DNA of 18,538 bases from Deferribacteres bacterium. Lineage in GTDB: Bacteria > Nitrospirota > Thermodesulfovibrionia > UBA6902. The stretch lies in assembly GCA_030598625.1 (NCBI GenBank), contig JAUVPO010000007.1, positions 1 through 18,538 on the forward strand, written 5' to 3'. Below, piece by piece: positions 12,742 through 18,538 of the stretch; position 1 is the first letter of the stretch, and each line of letters opens with the position of its first letter. The position numbers were made by a program, and so were the translations under genes. The notes beneath the pieces were generated by a model. The model was not told the DNA's origin. It saw nothing but the letters and a program-made list of their open reading frames with translations, and made no database searches.

Positions 12742-15700
12742 TTAAGCGGTATCCGGTTTTTTAAACGGCCTCAAAAGATCCTCAAGAATAAGGTAAAGGG
12801 ATGGAACAAGAAGTAAAGTAATGAGTGTGGCGAAAAGGATTCCGAAGCCGAGGCTTATTGCCATGGGAATAAGGAACTGTGCCTGCATGCTTTTTTCCAG
12901 GATTATCGGTGTCAGGCCGAGAGAGGTAGTTAATGAAGTCAAAACAATGGGACGGAAACGACGTTTTGCAGCTTCTACAACAGCAGAATGAAAATCAGCC
13001 CCTTCTCTTCTTCTCAGGTTTATAAAATTTATCAACAGTAGTGAATCGTTTACAACAACGCCCGTCAGTGCTACGATACCAAATATACTGAGTATGCTAA
13101 GGTTAACCCCCATAATCAGGTGTCCGAGAATAGCGCCCACAAATCCAAACGGAATTGCAGACATAATAATAAAAGGCTGGAGGTAGCTCCTGAAAGGAAT
13201 AGCAAGCAGGGTATATATAATAAGAAGCGCCATCATAAAGCCTTGCGCCATGCTACCCATTGATTCCCTGCGCTCTTTTTCCTCCCCTTCCAGATTGTAT
13301 GTAAGTCCGGGGTAATCGGTTGTCAGATCGTTAAGAACGGTATTCTTCAGATCGAGCAGGATTTCCTCGGCATTGGCAATCTTACTGTCAACGTTTGCAG
13401 TGACATTAATAACCCTTTTTCTATCGGAGCGGTTGATTTCGCTGAAGCCTCTTCCCTCTTTTACAAAGGCCGCCTGGCTAAAGGGCACCTCTCCCCCGGC
13501 ATGTGTGCGTATACGCATGGATTCAAGATTGCCCAGGCTCTTTCTGTCCTCCTCCGGATACCGCACCATTACCCTCACTTCATTTCGCCCCCTTTGAAGT
13601 CTTAGCGCTTCAGTGCCGAAGAAGGCGGCGCGTATCTGGCGGCCAAGGTCTTCTTCAGTAATTCCAAGCATGCGCGCCTCGGGCCTGAGCTTAAGCTTAA
13701 GCTCTCTCTTGCCCCTTGTGTAATTGTCATCAATGTCGCTCACACCCGGATACAGGGCAAGCGCGCTTCTGATTTTACTTACCGCGTTTGAAAGTACATT
13801 GAAATCATCATGGGCAAGGCGTATATCTATGTTTTGCCCAAAATGCACAAGTGTGGATACAAAAGTGACGGAATCCGCGCCGGGAACATCCCCTACCGCC
13901 TTACGCCATTTACGGGCAATCTCGGCAGAAGGCACCCCGCGCTTTTCAGCCTGTGTCAGCAATAGCGCAATATCAGAGAGATGAGAGCCTGATGATGAGC
14001 TGTCACCCATGGGACTGGATTGCAATGTACTGCCCATGGTTGAATAAATATGGCGGAGTACACTCAGCCCGTTCGGCCTGTTTTTATCATAGTCCTTAAC
14101 AACTTCCTGCGCCTTTCTGACTATATTGTCTTGCGCTTTTGCCGTATCATCCACCGGGGTGCCTATGGGCATTTTTAGTGATGCTGTTATCAGATCGCTG
14201 TCAATCTCGGGCATGAAACGGAATTTTATAATTCCTCCGCTTAGAGTTCCAACCGCGATTAACAGAATAGCTATGGCTGCTGCAACCGTAGTGTATCTGT
14301 ATTTTAAGCATAAAGACAGGAAGCTTTGATACGGTCCGGCAACAAAACCTTCGAGCCGTCTGCCGAAGCCCTCTCTTGTGCGGGTTATGAAGCCTGCAAC
14401 CCCCTGTGACGGACGCATGGGTTTTCCAAAGCTCAGATGAGCCGGAAGGATCAGCAGGGATTCAACCAGAGAAACCAGAAGTATCGGAATAACAACAAAG
14501 GGAATGACCCTGATGAACTTGCCCATGCTTCCGCTTACGAACACAAGCGGAAGAAACGCGGCTACTGTAGTGAGCACTGAGAATATCACGGGCCGGCCGA
14601 CTTCAATAGCCCCGTCAACGGCTGCGTTTATATAAGGTTTTTTCATCCCCCGGTGAGTATAGACATTTTCTCCGACAACGATGGCATCATCTACTACAAT
14701 CCCGAGCGCAAGGATAAAAGCAAATAGAGAGAGCATATTTATTGATACGTCAAAAGAGGGCATTATCAGGAGTGCGCCCAGAAATGAAATGGGGATGCCA
14801 AGCATTACCCACATAGCGAGCCGTATCTGCAGAAACAGGCCCAGGACGAGAAAGATAAGGATTAACCCGATGAAAGCGTTTTTTAAAAGCAGGTTCAGCC
14901 TGCTCCTGTAGATATCGGAGAAATCGTTCCATACGGCAAGACCGATTGATTCGGGAAGCAAACGCCCCTTTTGCTCAACGTACTCTTTTACAATGTTGGA
15001 TATTTCAAGTGGCTTCTGGTCACCTACGCGGTATACCGCTATCATAGCTGCAGGCAAACCGTCTAAACGAGCAAACTGGTCCGTCTCCTGGAAACCATCC
15101 CTCACTTTTGCTATGTCACCGAGCTTCAATTCTGTTCCGTCACTCTGTTCAAGAATAGCGATGTCGGCATACTCTTGCCCCTTATAGCGCTTTTCTTTTG
15201 TACGGATGAGAACTTCTCCTCCCCTGGATTTTACGGCCCCGCCCGGGAGGTCAACCGAGGCATGTTTTATTCTTTCGGCTATACGGCCGAGTGTCAGGCC
15301 GTACCGCTGCAAAGACTCTTCTTTTACTTCAATGGAGATTTCATAAGGCCTCACACCCTTGAGATCTGCCTGGGTAATTTCTGGAATTGCAAGCAGTTCG
15401 TCCCTTATGTCTTCAGCCTGTTCTCGCAGGCTTCGCTCTGGGGCATCGCCATACACCATTAAGGAAACAACCTCGTGCCTGTTTGCTAACTTCGTAATTA
15501 CAGGTTTCTCGGCTTCTTCAGGAAATGTAGTTATGCGATCAACCTCGGCCTTGATGTCCTGTAAAATAATATCGATGTCCTCCCCCTGGAGGACTTCAGC
15601 CGTAACGCTCCCGAATCCTTCGGTTGCAACGGATTTGATTTCCTTGATGCCGCTAATGCTGCTCAGGTTTTCTTCAATCTTAAGGATTATCCCGTCTTCA

Positions 15701-15879
15701 ACCTCTTCCGGGCCTGCTCCGGGATATGCCACCGTAACAAGCACAATGTCAAATTCTATTTCAGGAAAGACTTCCTGTTTTATCGCAAAGGACGTTATCA
15801 ATCCGCCCACAATAAAAATCATCATCATGAGGTTTGCAGCCACATGGTTGTGGGCCATCCATTTTATCGGGCCATTCAT
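12742..15879 (-). CDS. RND efflux transporter permease subunit (AcrB-type)
   Basis: A 1045-residue RND pump, the usual length for the AcrB/MexB class. It uses the proton gradient to move substrates from the inner-membrane/periplasm interface into the outer-membrane channel. The first membrane span is at about residues 13-33, followed by FPEIEFDIVLVTVAYPGAGPEEVE, typical of the family. A large periplasmic loop precedes a membrane block from about residue 333. The proton-relay pair D397-D398 sits in LALGIVVDDAIVVGENV. The second half repeats the layout and contains GVVVNDSLLLINF in the equivalent helix. Substrate cannot be told from sequence; lack of obvious CusA-type features favours an organic substrate exporter over a metal pump. 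It lies 48 bases downstream of the adaptor gene in an outer membrane factor-adaptor-pump operon. Confidence 0.95.
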   Translation of the reverse strand: MNGPIKWMAHNHVAANLMMMIFIVGGLITSFAIKQEVFPEIEFDIVLVTVAYPGAGPEEVEDGIILKIEENLSSISGIKEIKSVATEGFGSVTAEVLQGEDIDIILQDIKAEVDRITTFPEEAEKPVITKLANRHEVVSLMVYGDAPERSLREQAEDIRDELLAIPEITQADLKGVRPYEISIEVKEESLQRYGLTLGRIAERIKHASVDLPGGAVKSRGGEVLIRTKEKRYKGQEYADIAILEQSDGTELKLGDIAKVRDGFQETDQFARLDGLPAAMIAVYRVGDQKPLEISNIVKEYVEQKGRLLPESIGLAVWNDFSDIYRSRLNLLLKNAFIGLILIFLVLGLFLQIRLAMWVMLGIPISFLGALLIMPSFDVSINMLSLFAFILALGIVVDDAIVVGENVYTHRGMKKPYINAAVDGAIEVGRPVIFSVLTTVAAFLPLVFVSGSMGKFIRVIPFVVIPILLVSLVESLLILPAHLSFGKPMRPSQGVAGFITRTREGFGRRLEGFVAGPYQSFLSLCLKYRYTTVAAAIAILLIAVGTLSGGIIKFRFMPEIDSDLITASLKMPIGTPVDDTAKAQDNIVRKAQEVVKDYDKNRPNGLSVLRHIYSTMGSTLQSSPMGDSSSSGSHLSDIALLLTQAEKRGVPSAEIARKWRKAVGDVPGADSVTFVSTLVHFGQNIDIRLAHDDFNVLSNAVSKIRSALALYPGVSDIDDNYTRGKRELKLKLRPEARMLGITEEDLGRQIRAAFFGTEALRLQRGRNEVRVMVRYPEEDRKSLGNLESMRIRTHAGGEVPFSQAAFVKEGRGFSEINRSDRKRVINVTANVDSKIANAEEILLDLKNTVLNDLTTDYPGLTYNLEGEEKERRESMGSMAQGFMMALLIIYTLLAIPFRSYLQPFIIMSAIPFGFVGAILGHLIMGVNLSILSIFGIVALTGVVVNDSLLLINFINLRRREGADFHSAVVEAAKRRFRPIVLTSLTTSLGLTPIILEKSMQAQFLIPMAISLGFGILFATLITLLLVPSLYLILEDLLRPFKKPDTA

Positions 15880-15927
15880 TGTTTCATTCTTCCTTCATCA
15901 AAATAATTCGTCAATTCCAATACTCTG

Positions 15928-17124
15928 CTATTCATCTACCCCATTAACCCATTCTTTCATCGGTCTCAATTTCATGCCGTCCGCGGCTCCGGATATGTTG
16001 GTCAGGACAATCATATCACCGTTATCAATGCCTTCCGCAATAATCACTTTTTCTTTTTCCATTCTCAATGGAACCACTGTCTTTATTCGCAGCTTGTTTT
16101 CCTTATCCATGACCCAGACAGTTGAGTTATCGCGAAGCGCTGTTCTGGGAATGACAAACACGTCCTCAAGCATTCTGCCTTTTATATGAACATCAACAAA
16201 GGTTCCCGCTGCCAGGACTGGACGTGTGGAGTTGATTTTGTCTTTCAGCCCGTAAGGGTCTTTGACTTCTACAATAAGCTTCATCATACGGCTTTTCGGA
16301 TCGACCTCTCCTGTAGAACGCATAACACGTCCATGCCACTTATATGATTCACCGCCGACTTTTAATTGCACAGAGGCGGAGGCCCCGTTTTGCCTTTTTC
16401 CGCGACGGGGGATTTTAAGCCATCGGAGATCTTTAATGGGCATGGGGACAGCGATCTCGGCCGTGTCCGTCCCGGCAAGAGTGATAACGCTGCTTCCTGA
16501 TTTTACGTATTGACCGGACTCGATATTTTCAGTCCTGACCCGGGCGCTGAATGGCGCCTTTATTTTTGTTCGTTCAATATCAAGCCTTGCCTGTTCAACC
16601 TGGGCTAATGCCGATGCGAGAGCAGCCTTTGCACTTCTGAGCTGAGGCTCGTAAAGTACCAGCGGATTGGGAGCGTCATCATTGTCTTTATTAATGCGTT
16701 CCCACTCAGAGCGCGCAATACTCGCCTGGCTTTCTATTGTTGCCAGTTCATATTCAGCTTTTGCCCTTGATGACATTGCACGTTCCAGAGCGAGCCTGTA
16801 ATCAGTGTCTTCTATCTCAAAGAGTACGGCTCCCTTCTTAAAAAAACCTCCCACAACCAGATCAGGGGCTGCGTGAGTTACAAGTCCGCTTACCTGCGGA
16901 ATTATAGAAATTTTCTGTGCTGCTTCTACGGTGGCTGTTCCTTTTAAAATTATTTCTGTATTTCCCCTCTCTGCTTTTATAACCCGCGCGAGCACGCCGG
17001 GGATTTTTTTGATTTCCTTTTTTGGCTCGGAACGTCCTGATGTCAAGACTTTCATTATTACGATTCCAACGAGAAGAATAATGACTGGAATTATTATTTT
17101 CAGAAATTTTGTTTTCAGGCTCAT
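15928..17124 (-). CDS. RND efflux periplasmic adaptor (membrane fusion protein)
   Basis: This 398-residue protein bridges the RND pump and the outer-membrane channel. An uncleaved anchor or signal segment is at about residues 8-27 (LKIIIPVIILLVGIVIMKVL), without a lipobox. The lipoyl half-motifs lie around 68-107 (VEAAQKISIIPQVSGLV) and 187-217 (KIKAPFSARVRTENIESGQYV). They flank an alpha-helical hairpin at about 108-186. Beta-barrel and membrane-proximal domains follow, including PRTALRDNSTVWVMDKENKL. The ATG overlaps the stop codon of the upstream outer membrane factor gene by four bases (ATGA), indicating translational coupling. The family and position fix its role; the substrate is unknown. 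Confidence 0.94.
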   Translation of the reverse strand: MSLKTKFLKIIIPVIILLVGIVIMKVLTSGRSEPKKEIKKIPGVLARVIKAERGNTEIILKGTATVEAAQKISIIPQVSGLVTHAAPDLVVGGFFKKGAVLFEIEDTDYRLALERAMSSRAKAEYELATIESQASIARSEWERINKDNDDAPNPLVLYEPQLRSAKAALASALAQVEQARLDIERTKIKAPFSARVRTENIESGQYVKSGSSVITLAGTDTAEIAVPMPIKDLRWLKIPRRGKRQNGASASVQLKVGGESYKWHGRVMRSTGEVDPKSRMMKLIVEVKDPYGLKDKINSTRPVLAAGTFVDVHIKGRMLEDVFVIPRTALRDNSTVWVMDKENKLRIKTVVPLRMEKEKVIIAEGIDNGDMIVLTNISGAADGMKLRPMKEWVNGVDE

Positions 17125-18538
17125 TTCTTATCCTCCCCTGTTTGTTTTAATGATAAGTACTCGTTAATTTCTTCATTGACCCATTCTCCACCGAGTGCGC
17201 GTACAAGTTGAATGCGGTCTGAGACGATCTGTCGTTTTGCCGCAAGCAGGCTGCTTTTTGTGTTGAAATGCCGCAGCTGCTCCGTAAGCACGGGAAGGAA
17301 ATCCGTCAGTCCCTGCATATAGCGGTCGAGGGCAAGCCGGATGGCTCTGTCAGATGCGTCAGCCTGTTCATAAAGCGCCTTAATACGCTCCTCTGAAGCG
17401 CTGATCTTTGCAATCGCGTCTTCAACTTCCTTAAATGCATTGAGTACTGTATTGTGATATACGGCCAAATTTTCCCTGAAGACGGCCTCCCTGCGACTTA
17501 CTTCAGCCTTTCTTCTGCCTGAATCAAGGACCGGCTGGGCGATCTGCAACAAAAGGTTCCAGAAAATGTTCTGCGAATCAAGGACCGTCCTGATGTTATC
17601 GCCGGCTCCGCCGAAGTTTCCAATCAGGTTGAAGGATGGGAATCTGTCTGCAATGGCTGCCGCTATTCTTTTATCACTTGCCTTGAGCTTTAAAAGCGCC
17701 GCACTGATATCGGGACGTCCGGCGAGAAGCTGTGAAGGCAGGCCGGCTTTAAATACAGGGGCATCATTTAGTGTTTTCATGCCGCCCCCGATGTCTTTAT
17801 CAGGGAAACGTCCCACCAGAACGGAAAGTGCGTTTAAAGTAACATCAAGGCTGGATTCGAAAAGCGGCCTCCGCGATTTTGCCGAAGCAAGATTTTGACG
17901 CGATTGATATACATCGATCGCAGGCACAAGCCCGCCGCGGTAACGGTGTTCCACTCTTTCAAGGGTGTCCTTAAAAGAGGCAATGGTCTGATCCGACAGC
18001 TCAAGTTGCGCGCGCTGCTCAACTGCCAGAAAGTAAAGGTCGGCCAGCCGGGCTGAAATGCTTACATACAATGATTTTAAATCCTGCTCTGATGCGAGGG
18101 CATCAAGACGTGAGGCTTCGGTCTCTGATTTGAGTTTTCCCAATAGATCGATTTCGTAGCTCGCAGCCGCAGATATTGAATAAGTATTCTCCGTGAATAT
18201 GCCTGAAGCTGCCGGTTGACGCGCCCTGCCTCCCGAGCCTTCAATATTTAAAACAGGTCCCCCGGAAGAACTTGTTATCTGAATGAGTGATAGTGACTGC
18301 TGGATACGTTCATACGCCCGGGCGATATCAAGGTTATGGCGGAATGCCTCTTCCATAAGAAAATTTAATCTTTCATCCTCAAATTGCTCCCACCATCTGC
18401 CGATGGGTGGTGAAGGTTCATTATCCATTGTAGAAAATGCAGGCGGTGTTTCAATAAGAGATTCCGGGACCCTTGATTTGTGCAGTGAACATCCGGACAC
18501 TGTTAAGGCTATAGCAAGCATAACTATGGGTGCAAAGA
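17121..18538 (-). CDS. TolC/OprM-type outer membrane efflux lipoprotein, 5' end cut by window edge
   Basis: This is an outer membrane factor of the NodT/OprM family, forming the trimeric channel of the pump. An ATG lies at 18521, but it would give only 10 residues before the lipobox cysteine (LTVSGC). The frame stays open to the window edge with FAPIV directly upstream, extending the hydrophobic signal core, so the true start is almost certainly outside. After the lipidated cysteine come the short linker and PIGRWWEQFEDERLNFLMEEAFRHNLDI, diagnostic of the family. Two OEP repeats follow, with RYRGGLVPAIDVYQSRQNL, LLAGRPDISAALLKLKASDKRIAAA and RYMQGLTDFLPVLTEQ. At least 466 residues are present, close to the full family length. 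It is the first visible gene of the efflux operon. Confidence 0.94.
   Translation of the reverse strand, partial: FAPIVMLAIALTVSGCSLHKSRVPESLIETPPAFSTMDNEPSPPIGRWWEQFEDERLNFLMEEAFRHNLDIARAYERIQQSLSLIQITSSSGGPVLNIEGSGGRARQPAASGIFTENTYSISAAASYEIDLLGKLKSETEASRLDALASEQDLKSLYVSISARLADLYFLAVEQRAQLELSDQTIASFKDTLERVEHRYRGGLVPAIDVYQSRQNLASAKSRRPLFESSLDVTLNALSVLVGRFPDKDIGGGMKTLNDAPVFKAGLPSQLLAGRPDISAALLKLKASDKRIAAAIADRFPSFNLIGNFGGAGDNIRTVLDSQNIFWNLLLQIAQPVLDSGRRKAEVSRREAVFRENLAVYHNTVLNAFKEVEDAIAKISASEERIKALYEQADASDRAIRLALDRYMQGLTDFLPVLTEQLRHFNTKSSLLAAKRQIVSDRIQLVRALGGEWVNEEINEYLSLKQTGEDKK

Noticed and set aside
15359..16189. Plus-strand 276-codon open frame
   Set aside because: It spans the ends of the RND pump and adaptor genes in antisense and resembles no protein.

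Overview
The window reads as chromosomal DNA from a diderm (Gram-negative-type) bacterium of low to moderate GC. A tripartite efflux system with an outer-membrane lipoprotein, an OmpA-like peptidoglycan-binding protein and a SPOR-domain protein all require a periplasm and outer membrane. The mix of PilZ, DUF4388/PATAN and ExeA-type ATPase families resembles Desulfobacterota, Nitrospirota or anammox-type planctomycete genomes. No rRNA or other phylogenetic marker is present, so the phylum is left open. No tRNA, rRNA, CRISPR array or complete transposase was seen.

Layout. (1) Positions 1-2236, minus strand: serC followed by serA, a serine-biosynthesis operon; serA is cut by the left edge. (2) 2237-2744: a 508-base, very AT-rich, gene-free spacer with a cluster of same-orientation DnaA-box-like 9-mers and two palindromes, a candidate origin-like or DnaA-binding region. 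(3) 2745-3335, minus: a Maf nucleotide pyrophosphatase. (4) 3440-6894, plus: a BaiN/HI0933-type flavoprotein, an RhlB-like DEAD-box RNA helicase of clearly higher GC, and a PilZ domain fused to a CBM48 glycogen-binding-like domain. The gaps of 19 and 28 bases suggest one transcript. (5) 7048-8082, plus: an exported or anchored SPOR-TPR protein. (6) 8120-9889, minus: a 589-residue DUF4388 membrane protein with 69-residue tandem repeats. Its N-terminal domain is only recovered if translation starts at an ATT codon behind a strong Shine-Dalgarno sequence. (7) 10099-10738, minus: a small pair, an ABM-like protein followed by an HNH endonuclease. (8) 10755-10881: a MITE-like palindromic element with imperfect terminal inverted repeats flanked by a CTAA direct repeat. 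(9) 10899-12605, minus: an OmpA-family protein followed by an ExeA-like membrane AAA ATPase. (10) 12742-18538, minus: an outer membrane factor, adaptor and RND pump operon whose first gene runs off the right edge.

How the genes fit together. serC and serA catalyse consecutive steps of serine synthesis. The last three genes encode the three parts of one envelope-spanning pump. The OmpA-like/AAA ATPase pair and the SPOR-TPR protein point to peptidoglycan-linked envelope functions. The most unusual items are the PilZ-CBM48 fusion, the DUF4388 repeat protein with its hidden start, and the DnaA-box-like spacer.
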